A stretch of DNA of 64,000 nucleotides from Streptomyces tardus (GCF_018101125.2 NZ_JAELVF020000004.1:496001-560000), one strand, 5' to 3'; numbered from the stretch's first letter, positions 1-8,521 are shown. Notes: generated by a model from the sequence alone, not told the origin. Program-made: numbers and translations.

Positions 1-58
1 TGCCCGTGGCGGGGTAGAGCGTGTCGTTGACGCAGGTGATGAACAGTGCGACCCGCAT
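1..58 (-). CDS. lutA: LutA/YkgE-type (Fe-S)-binding protein, N-terminal fragment
   Basis: Only the first 19 residues are inside the window (MRVALFITCVNDTLYPATG); the frame runs off the left edge. This is the characteristic N terminus of the LutA/YkgE family, the two-CCG-domain Fe-S subunit that works with LutB and LutC in cytoplasmic L-lactate oxidation. An AGGAG sits five bases upstream of the ATG, supporting the start. The rest of the gene, including the cysteine motifs that would confirm the family, is not visible, and glycolate oxidase subunit GlcF-like relatives start similarly. Confidence 0.6.
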   Translation of the reverse strand, partial: MRVALFITCVNDTLYPATG

Positions 59-378
59 GGCCTCTCCTCTCCGTGCCCCGGCCGCCGCGCTCCGGTGCGG
101 TACGTGCGCCGCCCCGCTCGCGGCAGGGCTCCGGCAGCACCGCGGACGGGCGGCCGGGGCGGTGTGCGGCATCCTGCACAGTGCGTTCGGACTGGTGCGG
201 GCGCACCGCTCGTGCACGCCCGTACCGGCAGCCTGCCCCACCGCGCGCCGCTCACCGCCCCGGCGCACCGCTCGGGAGCACGGCTGGGGCGTACGGCTCG
301 GGAGCACGGCTCGCGGTTACGTCGTGCGTCGGCAGGACGGTGGAGCCGCCCTCGTCCGGAATGCGGCCGGGGCCGGTG
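59..378. other. intergenic region without a recognisable gene
   Basis: No frame here has a ribosome binding site and protein-like composition. Two copies of a 15-bp sequence (CTCGGGAGCACGGCT) lie 26 bp apart at 271-285 and 297-311. The region should hold the promoter of the leftward LutA-like gene, but no convincing -35/-10 pair was seen. Confidence 0.5.
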
Positions 379-930
379 TCAGGAGCGGGTCCACCGCCAG
401 GAGTCGCCGTTCTGCCGGCAGGTGATGCGGGTCCCGGAGGAGGTGGTGGTGCTGGCACCGTGGTCGCTGGTGCGGCAGAATTGGCCCGGGCTGTAACAGT
501 TGCCCGCGTTGGAGACCAGCGAGCAGCTCGCCGCTGCGCCGCCTCCCGTACCACCGCCCCCGCTCACGCTCCCGCCCGAGCCGCTGCCCGTACCGCCGCC
601 CGCGCCTGTGCCGGAGCCGCCCGGGGCGGAGGTGACCGTGACGGTCGGGCCCGGGGTCTTGACCGTTCTGGTCCTGGTGACTGTCGGCGCCGGATCGGGC
701 TCGACGGTCACCCGCTCGGTCGTGGTGGCCTCGACCGTCGCGGTGAGCGTCGGAGTCGGCTTGACGGAATCACCCAACGCCGTTGTGGAGTCCGGCTGTT
801 CACCGGCACTGCCCAGCAGGGCGCCGAACAGGAGGAGCCCGACCCCGCCGCCCCAGACCCGCTTGCGGCGGCGCAGCGGTCGCAGGTCCGGCGGACGGGG
901 AGGCGGACTCGGTCGGTTGTACGGGTTCAC
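379..930 (-). CDS. secreted or membrane-anchored protein with C-terminal cysteine module
   Basis: A 183-residue protein. The GTG start at 930 is preceded by AGGGAG four bases upstream, which is why it is preferred over longer frames. The order is a proline-rich cytoplasmic head, an RRRKR stretch and one hydrophobic segment (about residues 28-42), a Thr/Val/Pro-rich stalk, a Gly/Ser linker, and a C-terminal region of about 45 residues with four cysteines (CSLVSNAGNCYSPGQFC, later ITC). Similar short cysteine tails end many streptomycete exported proteins, so an extracytoplasmic disulphide-bonded module is inferred. No enzymatic motif is visible. It stands alone, reading leftward toward the LutA-like gene; the function is unknown. 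Confidence 0.75.
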   Translation of the reverse strand: MNPYNRPSPPPRPPDLRPLRRRKRVWGGGVGLLLFGALLGSAGEQPDSTTALGDSVKPTPTLTATVEATTTERVTVEPDPAPTVTRTRTVKTPGPTVTVTSAPGGSGTGAGGGTGSGSGGSVSGGGGTGGGAAASCSLVSNAGNCYSPGQFCRTSDHGASTTTSSGTRITCRQNGDSWRWTRS

Positions 931-1220
931 GGTGCTCCCTGGGTGGCTGAAGGCCCGGCCGCGCGCGGGAAGAGTGCGGCCGGGACCACTGGGACGCCGG
1001 GCCTTGGCGCGGCGTTGAGGAGGACGCCCCTGCCGCCGGCTGCCCCGGGGCGGGCGGGCACGGCGTCGCGTGGAGCGGTGCACAGAAGACATCCGGAGCC
1101 GCACGAAGGTTGTGCGCCCTCACCCGCGAGGACGACAGCCACCCGATCCCGTCCAACCCGGCGCTCCCCGAAGGGAGTTGGCCCCTCGCCACCCGCCGTG
1201 CTACTGCCGCCGCGCCTGCC

Positions 1221-3512
1221 TCAGCCGGGCCGCCCGCCCGCGCTCTCCGCCCCGGCCAGCCCATCGAGCCCCCGTGGCAGCCGGCCCGTGTGCAGCACTC
1301 CGAGGTGCTGGGTGGCGCGGGTGAGCGCGACATAGAGGTCGCTCAGCGCGTACGCGGCCGGTTCGACCACCAGCACCGAGTCGAACTCCAGCCCCTTGGC
1401 ACCGCGAGGCGTCAACAGCACCACCTCGCGGGTGAGATCGGGCCCCGCTGCGGAACCGGCGTCCGGCAGCTCGACGAGGAGCGCGGCGTGCAGCTCCTGC
1501 GGGGCGATCACCGCGGTCCGACCCCGGCCGCTCCTGCCGTGCGCCTCCTGTGCCACCGCACCGGCCAGTTCCCGCGCTCCCACCGACCGCGCCCACGGCC
1601 GCACGCCCGTCCAACGGACCGACTCCGGAGGTGTGAAGTCCGGGTCGTGCGCCCGCACCACGTCGGCCGCGACCTCCATGATCTCCGCCGGCGTACGGTA
1701 GTTCACCCGCAGCCGCACCCGTTCCCAGCGGTCGCCCACATGCGGACGCAGCGCACGCGCCCAGCTCCCGACTCCTGCCGGGGCGGCGGTCTGCGCCGGG
1801 TCTCCGACCAGCGTCATCGAGCGGGTCGGCACCCGCCTCATCAGCAGCCGCCACGCCATCGCGGACAGCTCCTGCGCCTCGTCGACAATGATGTGGCCGA
1901 ACGCCCAGGTCCGGTCTCCGGCCGCCCGCTCGGCCGCGCTGCGGTCGTCGGTCTCCTCCTGGCGCTCGGCCATCCGCTCGGCGTCGATGATGTCGTGCGC
2001 AGCCAGCGCCTCGGACTCCATGTCCTCGAACTCGTAGGACTGCGATCCGGCGGACACCTCCAACACGCCCTGCGCATAAGCGATTTCCTCCTGACGGCCG
2101 GCCTCCGCCCTGGCCCGCGCGGCGCTGTCGTCCTCGCCGAGCAGCTCGGCCGCCTCGTCCAGCAGCGGTACGTCCGCCTCCGTCCACGCACCGCCCTCGC
2201 GGCGGATCAGCCCCGCGGACTCCTCGTCCAGGTGCACCGGCTCCGCGAGATAGTCCGCGAGGAAGCGCTGCGGGGTGAGCCGCGGCCACAACTGCTCGAC
2301 GGCCTCGTGCACTTCGGGACTGGTCGCCACGTCCCGGCCGAGCTGGGCGATGTCGTCGGGGCCCAGCAGATTGTCCCCGCCGAGCGGGTCCGCGCCGATC
2401 CGCTCGACGAGCTGGGCGGTCAGCTCGTCGATGATCCGGAACGCGAAGACCGGACGGGCCAGGTTGTGCGGCAGGCGGCTCTCGCGTGCGTGGTGCCGCG
2501 CGTCCTCGGCGGTCTCGCGGTGCAGCAGGAGCGTGCCGTACTCCTCGTGATCGATCTCCCGCACCCGTTCGGGCACGGTCTGCCGTCCCCGCAACGCCTT
2601 CGCCAGCACGTCGGCCATCTCCGGGCGCCCCTTCACCTCCGCGGCAGCCGGACTGTCCGCACCGGTGGCCCTCACGCCGGGGAAGAGCTCGCCGGGAGTG
2701 GCCAGCAGCACCCCGGTCTCGCCGAGCGAGGGCAGCACCTCGCCGATGTAGTCGAGAAACGCCGGGTTGGGACCCACGATCAACACGGCACGTCGGGCGA
2801 GCAGTTCACGGTGCTCGTAGAGCAGGAACGCCGCCCGGTGCAGCGCCACCGCGGTCTTTCCGGTGCCGGGCCCGCCCTCCACCACCATGACCCCTCGGGG
2901 GGACGCGCGGATGATCCGGTCCTGCTCCGCCTGGATGGTGCGCACGATGTCGTGCATCCGACCGGTGCGCGCCGCGTCCAGCGCGGCGAGCAGCACCGCG
3001 TCGGCGTCCCTGCTCTCGTGCCCTGTACGGGTCGGGTCGTTGAGGTCCATCAGCTCGTCGTGCAGCGCGGTGACAGTACGCCCCTCGGTCGTCAGATGCC
3101 TTCTGCGCCGCAGTCCCATCGGGGAATGGCCCGTCGCGAGATAAAAGGGACGTGCCGCCTCGGCCCGCCAGTCGATCAGCATCGGCGCGCCTGCCAGCTC
3201 TTCGTACTGAATTCCCATCCGCCCGATGTGATGTGTTCGACCGTCCCCGAAATCCAGTCGGCCAAAGCACAGTCCGTTCTCCGCGGCATTGATCGCCGCG
3301 AGTCGACGGGACCGCTCCGAGACGGCGACCTCCCGCTCCAACTTGGCCTGGTAGGCGTTCCCGACCTGCGCAAGCGCCCCGTGTGCGGACTCCTGAGCCC
3401 GCACCCTGAGCGCGTCGAGACGCTCGTGGAGCGCAGCGACGAATTGCTGCTCCCGCTCGATTTCACTGTTTGACAATTCCGCTCCCGCCGAGTTATTCTG
3501 ACTCCGGTGCAT
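1221..3512 (-). CDS. helD: HelD-type UvrD-like ATPase (RNA polymerase recycling factor)
   Basis: A 763-residue superfamily 1 helicase-like protein of the HelD family, whose members enter stalled RNA polymerase and release it from nucleic acid; some streptomycete members (HelR) protect against rifamycins. Visible are the N-terminal coiled-coil region (about 1-80), Walker A GGPGTGKTAVALH (about 215-228), Walker B IIVDEAQELS, motif VGDPAQTAAPAG, and C-terminal motifs TPRGAKGLEFDSVLVVEP and YVALTRATQHL. The ATG at 3512 fits the promoter at 3549-3579, but has a poor ribosome binding site; a TTG at 3476 has GGGAG five bases upstream and would give a 751-residue protein. No rifamycin-associated inverted element was seen upstream, so a HelR role is not supported. 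Confidence 0.88.
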   Translation of the reverse strand: MHRSQNNSAGAELSNSEIEREQQFVAALHERLDALRVRAQESAHGALAQVGNAYQAKLEREVAVSERSRRLAAINAAENGLCFGRLDFGDGRTHHIGRMGIQYEELAGAPMLIDWRAEAARPFYLATGHSPMGLRRRRHLTTEGRTVTALHDELMDLNDPTRTGHESRDADAVLLAALDAARTGRMHDIVRTIQAEQDRIIRASPRGVMVVEGGPGTGKTAVALHRAAFLLYEHRELLARRAVLIVGPNPAFLDYIGEVLPSLGETGVLLATPGELFPGVRATGADSPAAAEVKGRPEMADVLAKALRGRQTVPERVREIDHEEYGTLLLHRETAEDARHHARESRLPHNLARPVFAFRIIDELTAQLVERIGADPLGGDNLLGPDDIAQLGRDVATSPEVHEAVEQLWPRLTPQRFLADYLAEPVHLDEESAGLIRREGGAWTEADVPLLDEAAELLGEDDSAARARAEAGRQEEIAYAQGVLEVSAGSQSYEFEDMESEALAAHDIIDAERMAERQEETDDRSAAERAAGDRTWAFGHIIVDEAQELSAMAWRLLMRRVPTRSMTLVGDPAQTAAPAGVGSWARALRPHVGDRWERVRLRVNYRTPAEIMEVAADVVRAHDPDFTPPESVRWTGVRPWARSVGARELAGAVAQEAHGRSGRGRTAVIAPQELHAALLVELPDAGSAAGPDLTREVVLLTPRGAKGLEFDSVLVVEPAAYALSDLYVALTRATQHLGVLHTGRLPRGLDGLAGAESAGGRPG
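3470..3499 (+). promoter_or_regulatory. possible plus-strand promoter overlapping the helD 5' end
   Basis: A perfect TTGACA at 3470-3475 is followed 18 bp later by TATTCT (3494-3499; four of six consensus positions). It points away from helD, and no protein gene follows; an intrinsic terminator ends 103 bp further on. The same TTGACA lies beside the alternative TTG start of helD, so chance cannot be excluded. Confidence 0.35.
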
Positions 3513-3548
3513 TAGTGGTGTGTCCAGTCGCAGGCAAATGAAGCATTG

Positions 3549-3579
3549 AATATACGCTGAGTCGAGTCGTGGATGTCAA
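3549..3579 (-). promoter_or_regulatory. probable helD promoter
   Basis: On the minus strand a perfect -35 TTGACA (3574-3579) and a -10 TATATT (3549-3554) are separated by 19 bp. Transcription would begin near 3541, about 30 nt before the ATG at 3512. The spacing is one or two bases longer than ideal. The stretch is clearly more AT-rich than its surroundings. Confidence 0.55.
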
Positions 3580-3602
3580 ATTCATCCGCGACTTTTCTTT
3601 TT
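3566..3602 (+). terminator. intrinsic terminator with T-tract
   Basis: A 10-bp stem with one G-U pair (3566-3575 with 3583-3592), a 7-nt loop, then TTTTCTTTTT. This is a textbook Rho-independent terminator for the plus strand. It is unusual because no plus-strand gene lies upstream, and it overlaps the helD -35 element. Confidence 0.65.
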
Positions 3603-4012
3603 GCCGGCTCCCTGGCGTTACGCGCTGCTCGTCGTGTGCACGACTCGCAGCCCCCGTGTGCGTCGAATGTGCGCCGGGAGCGCCGACTCGCACGTGAGCG
3701 GCGGGACGGCGAGATGTGGCGGGGCGGCGGCCGGGCGGAGTGCGCCCGCCCCCGGTGGGCGGCTCGGCGCCCCGGCGATGATCTCGACGACGGTTCACGC
3801 CGCTTGGCGGGTGTTCCGCGATTCCGGGCACTCGCCTCCGGCCTCGAGAAGGCGTTGCCCGGCCCGCGTTCGGCCCTTGATCGTTCTGCTCCCCGCGCCC
3901 CCGTCCGCACCGCTGTTGAGCGGCGCCGACGGTGTGCGCGAGCACCCCCCGAAGTGAGGTATTGTTCTCGTGCACGGCCGGTCAGGGGCAGAGCCCAGGG
4001 TCGGAGCAGCAC
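3603..4012. other. intergenic region upstream of the tRNA
   Basis: No coding frame here is convincing. A TATTGT at 3960-3965 could serve as a -10 for the tRNA, but no matching -35 was found. Confidence 0.4.
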
Positions 4013-4086
<74 letters not shown>

Positions 4087-4092
4087 CGGTGC

Positions 4093-4140
4093 GAGAAGGC
4101 GCCCTGATCAGGGAGAAATCCCTGATCAGGGCGCCTTCTC
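4093..4140 (+). terminator. perfect 22-bp hairpin after tRNA-Pro
   Basis: Arms 4093-4114 and 4119-4140 are exact reverse complements closed by a GAAA tetraloop (GNRA type). It starts six bases after the tRNA 3' end and is followed by TCATTCTCTG, with only short T runs. The likely role is terminating or stabilising the 3' end of the tRNA transcript. It contains the smaller palindrome CCTGATCAGG in each arm. Confidence 0.85.
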
Positions 4141-4865
4141 TCATTCTCTGACTTCCCCGTCAACCTGACGACCCATCAGGAACTGAACGGTCGACTGGTG
4201 GCGGAGCAGGCCGTTGGGGAGCTTCAGGCCTGCTGACCGCGGGATCGTCCCCTGGGGAGCTATTTGTACTCCTGGAGCTATCTGTACTCCTGGACCGCGG
4301 CCCGTCGACCTGCCACAACCGCCCTGAGGTGCGCGACGGCGGCACGCCGTCCGCGGCAGCGCAGGGAGTACGCGGCGGTCATGCCCGACGCGCCGCGCGA
4401 TCTCGCCGGCCAGACTGCCGGTGCGGGTGAAGGGAGAGAACTCAGCCGCTGAGGCGGCGGTGCCACCGATGTCTGGGCCCTCTGCGAGGTGCATCTCCAG
4501 CACGCGTACACCGAGCCGCCACGCGCGGCCCGCTCCCGTCGAAGTGGGCCGAGGTATCCAGGAAGTCCGAGTCGACCGAGGCGCTGAAGAGCATGCGCGA
4601 CGACAGGTCCAACCCAGGAGCCGCTCGCGGCCCAGGCAACTCCCTCAGCCAACTCGGCAACTCCAGCCGAGCCGAATCGACAGGAGGATCTCCGGAACGA
4701 TGGTCCGTACGGCGACCACCGCTTCCCGGGCAGCCTCAGCCTCCTGCCCGTTTCCTGCCAGGCTCCGTAACACTTGCCGGATCTGGCCACGGTCGGGCAA
4801 GCCCCCGTGATGGCCGTAGTCCACAGAAGCGAACGGCGCCACCATCTGTCCATTCCCTGGCTCAT
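4141..4865 (-). pseudogene. decayed minus-strand coding remnant, family not recognised
   Basis: No single frame is open across this stretch, but protein-like segments appear on the minus strand in successive frames: FASVDYGHHGGLPDRGQIR (about 4790-4850), SSRMLFSASVDSDFLDTSAH (about 4540-4600), and EGPDIGGTAASAAEFSPFTR (about 4430-4490). They read in order, which suggests one gene broken by frameshifts. The product was not recognised. A short duplicated sequence (GGAGCTAT(T/C)TGTACTCCTGG) lies at 4255-4290. Confidence 0.35.
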
Positions 4866-5815
4866 CGCCGGGGTCGTCGTCCTGACGTCGCTTCACACTG
4901 TTTACGACAGCTGCTTCACGAGCCTGCTGCCCCGCGTGGTCGGGGATAAAGATCTCGGGTTCGCGAACGCCCGGCTGAGCGCATCCCAGTCCACCGCCGG
5001 TATCGCGGGCCCTTCCGGCGGGCAGCGTCCGGGTTTCCGTGGGAGCGGACTGGCCCTTCCTCCTGAAAGCCGTCACTTTCGGCGCTTCGGCGGCGTGGGC
5101 GGCATCTCTCCCACCCGACACCGGCCGCCGACGGAACGGGCGGGGCCGCGCCGCCGTGGCGTCGTACGTCCGCCGGTGCGGGACGTTGCCGAAGGCATAC
5201 GACGCGTGCGGCGGCAGTGGCTGCTGTCCCTGCTGTTGGGCAGCGCGGCGGTGAGCAATCTGTGCAACGGCCTCAACTGCAGCGCTGTACCGCTGTTGGC
5301 CACCCACACCCTCGGCCGTAAGTATGAGCAGTTCCGGCGCGATCATCGCCGCGAACGCGGCCAGCACGGTCGGGGGCAACTTGCTGGCCGGAGGCATTGG
5401 CATGGCGATCCTCGGATTTGGCGCCGGCATGTGGAACTTCCCGTCGCCGACGCTGATGATGCGCTCCGCGCCCGAGGATGTGATCGGCCGCACCAGTGCA
5501 CCGTTCCGTACCGTCTCGGTGGCCGGGATGCCTCTGGGCGCGGCACTCGGAAAGCTTGTGGCCACCCTCGGTGGGTTGAGGGCCAGCGCACTGGTGGCTG
5601 GTGCGCTGTCCGCCGTCCTGTTCGTCAACTTCAGCTACCACGCCCGTCGACTGTCGCGACTCGAAGTCGAGTTGGAGTCGTCGCAACCGAGCCGGAGAGG
5701 GACTAGCGCATGCGTACGCTGTCTGTCGACACCACGCACATGTCCCACTTGCGACTACCTGGAACAGGCTCCTCCGCCTGTCGGGCGTGGAGTTGGGCGC
5801 AGGCGGTGCGCATAA
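4840..5815 (+). pseudogene. MFS efflux transporter pseudogene
   Basis: Fragments of a major facilitator superfamily exporter of the macrolide-efflux type read in order but switch frame at least three times. They are a first segment with VYDSCFTSLLPRVVG and ANARLSASQSTAGIAGPS (about 4880-5020), ADWPFLLKAVTFGASAAW (about 5042-5100), VAEGIRRVRRQWLLSLLLGS (about 5185-5250), and a last segment GIGMAILGFGAGMWNFPSP to VSVAGMPLGAALGKLVATLG (5324-5580). The hydrophobic segments and the order match the central and C-terminal parts of such transporters. The N-terminal third is missing or unrecognisable, so the gene is inactive. Confidence 0.75.
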
Positions 5816-5946
5816 GCGAATCATCGCCCGCGCCACGGGCAGGCACCCCGCCGACGAACCGGGACCAAGATCACAGGCAGGCCAAGATCGCCCAGCTGAT
5901 CAACTTCCCGTCCTCACCCGGATGTAAGGTCCGTACGTGCCCATCG

Positions 5947-5978
5947 GGGGAGGGGCGCCGCGACAAGCATCCCTCCCC
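5947..5978 (+). terminator. possible terminator hairpin
   Basis: GGGGAGGG (5947-5954) pairs with CCCTCCCC (5971-5978) across a 16-nt loop, followed by TCTTCG. It sits between the dead transporter and the small secreted-protein gene. The long loop and absence of a T-tract make this a modest call. The rest of 5816-6019 shows no gene. Confidence 0.3.
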
Positions 5979-6019
5979 TCTTCGCAACGTGTATCTGGGA
6001 GCCGAAGGTGCGTCAACTT

Positions 6020-6448
6020 GTGAAGCGTCAAGCGCTGAATTGAATAGGCTTGGTCGTCGCATCCGCGGCCGTGCTACCACTTGTGATAGCAACGCCGGCT
6101 TACGCGGGTAACAAGACCACTTACATCAGCGGGGCTTATCCGACCTTCGAATCGAGTCGCTGGACCGATGACGGTGGCACCGGCCCCACCAAGATCCATT
6201 TCACGACGTGCTCGGCGACAATACAGTTTGCGAATACGGACGTCGTTACGTGGGAAGACATTACGGCGTGGCCAGATGATCACAGGGGTAGGAAGACGTT
6301 CTCCGCCTGCGCTACGAATGGCTCCACGTCTAAGGGTGATTGGCCTGCTATGAGCAGCGGAGATGACGTGTACTTCGAGATTGACGCCATCAACGGGTAT
6401 ACGAGCAACGTCCAACTATACGTGGACACAGTAAAGATCGCGTACTGA
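6020..6448 (+). pseudogene. small secreted protein with an in-frame TGA in its signal peptide
   Basis: From GTG 6020 the frame reads VKRQALN, then TGA (6041-6043), then IGLVVASAAVLPLVIATPAYA and a mature part of about 112 residues with two cysteines ending in DTVKIAY. Together the two pieces form a normal Sec signal peptide (basic N-region, hydrophobic core, AYA cleavage site), so the TGA looks like a single C-to-T change of a CGA arginine codon. Translation could instead start at TTG 6050, leaving a signal peptide with no basic residues and no clear ribosome binding site. AAGG lies upstream of GTG 6020. Its composition is less GC-rich than its neighbours. It directly precedes an ABC exporter operon; no function is recognised. 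Confidence 0.6.
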
Positions 6449-6460
6449 TCTACGACCACC

Positions 6461-6500
6461 AAGGTGGCGGGGCGGCCATCGGTCGATGCCCCGCCGCCTT
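6461..6500 (+). terminator. hairpin terminator after the secreted-protein gene
   Basis: A 13-bp stem with one G-U pair (6461-6473 with 6488-6500) and a 14-nt loop begins 12 bases after the stop codon. There is no T-tract, as is usual in high-GC actinobacteria. It would partly separate the secreted-protein gene from the ABC operon. Confidence 0.6.
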
Positions 6501-6521
6501 TGCGCGCAGCAAGGAATTCCC

Positions 6522-7274
6522 ATGCCGATTCGGTTCTCCTCCTGTTCGTTCGGATACCGACGACGCCAACGTGTCATCGAGAACCTGGACTGCGAACTGC
6601 CACCCGGGCGAACGGTCTTCCTCGGACCGAACGGAGCCGGAAAGAGCACCGTTCTGGGCCTCGCCTCGTCGGCGTTGTCTCCCCGAACCGGGCAGGTAGT
6701 CTACGAAGGCTTGTCCAGTACCGGGCGCGATGTAGGCGCCTATCGCCGGCGTATCGCCTGGATGCCGCAGCAGCTTGCGCGCGTGCCCGGGCTGACCGCC
6801 CGCGATCAGGTCGCGTACGCTGGCTGGCTGAAGGGCATGTCGAAGTCGGATGCCTGGCACCAGTCGCTGCGGGCTCTGCGGCAGGTGGAGTTGGGTGATC
6901 GGGCCGAGGACAAGATCGATCAGCTGTCAGGTGGGCAGCAGCGTCGCGTGGGTGTCGCACAGGCTCTGGTGCATGGCGCGGAAGTGCTCCTACTCGATGA
7001 ACCGACGGCTGGAATGGACCCCCGGCAACGACAGGTTTTCCTTGATGTCCTGGGAAACCTCTCGAGTTTCGTGCACGTCGTACTGGCCACCCATGACACC
7101 GCCGATCTCGACACAGTGTATGACAACGTTCTGGTGTTGCTTGACGGGAAGTTGGTCTTCTCTGGCTCGGTCGAGGGGTTCCTGGCACACGCGGAAGCGG
7201 GGGCAGTGCCAGGCAGGCGAGCGGATTCGGCGTACCACTTGCTCACCGAACGGAGCCACGCGTGCGTTTCCTGA
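6522..7274 (+). CDS. ABC transporter ATP-binding protein
   Basis: A 250-residue nucleotide-binding subunit. The ATG at 6522 has AAGGA six bases upstream and gives MPIRFSSCSFGY. Walker A is GPNGAGKST (about 36-44), the Q-loop region is AWMPQQL, the ABC signature is LSGGQQRR, Walker B is VLLLDEPTAGMDP, and the H-loop is LATHD. The short single-domain architecture is that of ABC-2-type export ATPases, which power efflux of peptides, drugs or lipids across the cytoplasmic membrane. The gene overlaps the next by 13 bp and forms an operon with two membrane proteins. The upstream small secreted-protein gene suggests a linked export or sensing role, but that link is inference. Confidence 0.9.
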   Translation: MPIRFSSCSFGYRRRQRVIENLDCELPPGRTVFLGPNGAGKSTVLGLASSALSPRTGQVVYEGLSSTGRDVGAYRRRIAWMPQQLARVPGLTARDQVAYAGWLKGMSKSDAWHQSLRALRQVELGDRAEDKIDQLSGGQQRRVGVAQALVHGAEVLLLDEPTAGMDPRQRQVFLDVLGNLSSFVHVVLATHDTADLDTVYDNVLVLLDGKLVFSGSVEGFLAHAEAGAVPGRRADSAYHLLTERSHACVS

Positions 7275-8521
7275 ACTCCCTGCGTCGCTCGCCCGTACGT
7301 TGGCTTGGAGTACCCGCTCTCGCGATGGGGTACTTCTATGCGGCCCAAACGACCCAGAGTGCGACCGGGTTCGGAGGAGACGCGGTAGCCGGGGGCGCCC
7401 GAGCGGCTGTCATTGTCAGCGGTGTGCTTGCCGCGCTTGCGGCGTGGGAGGCAGGGAGGTGCCGGGCGGGCCTGCTGTGGAGTCTGGCGCCCGCTCGTGG
7501 CCGGTACCGGATCGCGTTCGACGCTCTTCGGCCGGTTCTCGTCCTTGCCCTGATCGTCGACGTCGTCGCTTTTCTGAGTGCTGCTCTAATGGTGAACGCG
7601 TCGCCACGAGCCGCGGACCTACCGGTGATCGGGTTCGCGGTGGCCCTGCAGACGGCACTGATCATCCTCGGTTTCGGGGTGGGATGTGTCCTCTCGCGGA
7701 TCATCGCCGTCCCGACGGTACTGATCGGTGTCACGCTCTGGCTGGCGATCCCCGCCACCTTGGAGACTCCCTGGGTCCGCTATCTGACTGGTGTACTGAG
7801 TGCGGCACTCACCTTCACCGACGACTTGGCACCGAGCGTGCTCCTGGCACCGCTGGTTCTCGCGGCAGGCGTGGTGGCCGCCGTGCTGCTCGGCTCGGTG
7901 CCGGTGCGCAGCCGTCTGCTGCGCGCAGGTGTCGCGCTGTGCTGTGTGGTCGCGGGTGCCGTGCCCGCGCAGGCCATGGTCGCCGATGCCGGGTACGAGG
8001 CTCCTACCGTCCCGCGGACCGGTGCGCAGACCTGCGACGAGGGAGCCCCGCGCATCTGCGTACCGGAGGAGTTCGCGGACGCGCTACCGCAGTTGCGCGC
8101 GGCGGCGAACAAGGCTCTACCGAACCTCGCCGAAGCCGGCGTCGACGTGCCCGGCGCGGTCGCGTACGTCTCCCAGGACGCCCGCTTGGAGCCGGGTGAT
8201 TGGCGGATGCACCTCGAGCGGCCGGTAAGCGACCTGCGAGCGTTCAACGCGGTGGCCACAGCTGTGATTCCAGCCTTCAGGGAATGCCCCGACCTCCCGG
8301 ACGACCACGGTCACCCGTCGCCCGGGCCGCTTGCCGCGTGGTTGCGGGTGTCAGCGGGGATGGACGAACGGGACGCGTCCGGCGTCGGTACCGTCCGCGC
8401 CCGCCGCGAGGCCGAACGCGTCCGTGGCCTCGACCGCGTAGAGCAGCGACGCTGGTTCGACGTACAGCTACGGGCGCTGCGTAGCTGCGACCCGAAGGCG
8501 CACGCGGAGGCACTGCCGTGA
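7262..8521 (+). CDS. ABC transporter permease with large extracytoplasmic C-terminal domain
   Basis: A 419-residue protein starting at GTG 7262 inside the end of the ATPase gene, which implies translational coupling. Residues about 10-240 contain six or seven hydrophobic segments. The remainder, after the signal-like AVPAQAM, is a soluble region of about 170 residues with cysteine pairs (TCDEGAPRICVPEE; later ECPDLPDD and RSCDP), predicted to lie outside the membrane. No transporter with known substrate could be named. The architecture resembles actinobacterial ABC permeases that carry an uncharacterised C-terminal domain. Its operon position makes it the main permease partner of the ATPase. 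Confidence 0.75.
   Translation: MRFLNSLRRSPVRWLGVPALAMGYFYAAQTTQSATGFGGDAVAGGARAAVIVSGVLAALAAWEAGRCRAGLLWSLAPARGRYRIAFDALRPVLVLALIVDVVAFLSAALMVNASPRAADLPVIGFAVALQTALIILGFGVGCVLSRIIAVPTVLIGVTLWLAIPATLETPWVRYLTGVLSAALTFTDDLAPSVLLAPLVLAAGVVAAVLLGSVPVRSRLLRAGVALCCVVAGAVPAQAMVADAGYEAPTVPRTGAQTCDEGAPRICVPEEFADALPQLRAAANKALPNLAEAGVDVPGAVAYVSQDARLEPGDWRMHLERPVSDLRAFNAVATAVIPAFRECPDLPDDHGHPSPGPLAAWLRVSAGMDERDASGVGTVRARREAERVRGLDRVEQRRWFDVQLRALRSCDPKAHAEALP

Larger units (their letters stand above)
3507..3602 (+). ncRNA. candidate short orphan transcript divergent from helD
   Basis: A plus-strand promoter-like pair (3470-3499) and a canonical hairpin plus T-tract (3566-3602) would delimit a transcript of about 95 nt with no protein gene inside. 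It would be antisense to the helD leader and to the helD -35 region. This is inference from signals only; no known RNA family was recognised. Confidence 0.25.

Noticed and set aside
1110-3473. Long open plus-strand frame of 787 codons opposite helD
   Set aside because: It mirrors the helD reading frame; the high GC content leaves antisense frames open. There are no motifs and no ribosome binding site, while helD on the other strand has clear ATPase motifs.
3480-3620. Rifamycin-associated element upstream of helD
   Set aside because: The characteristic 19-bp inverted repeat was not found; the palindrome here is a terminator hairpin instead.
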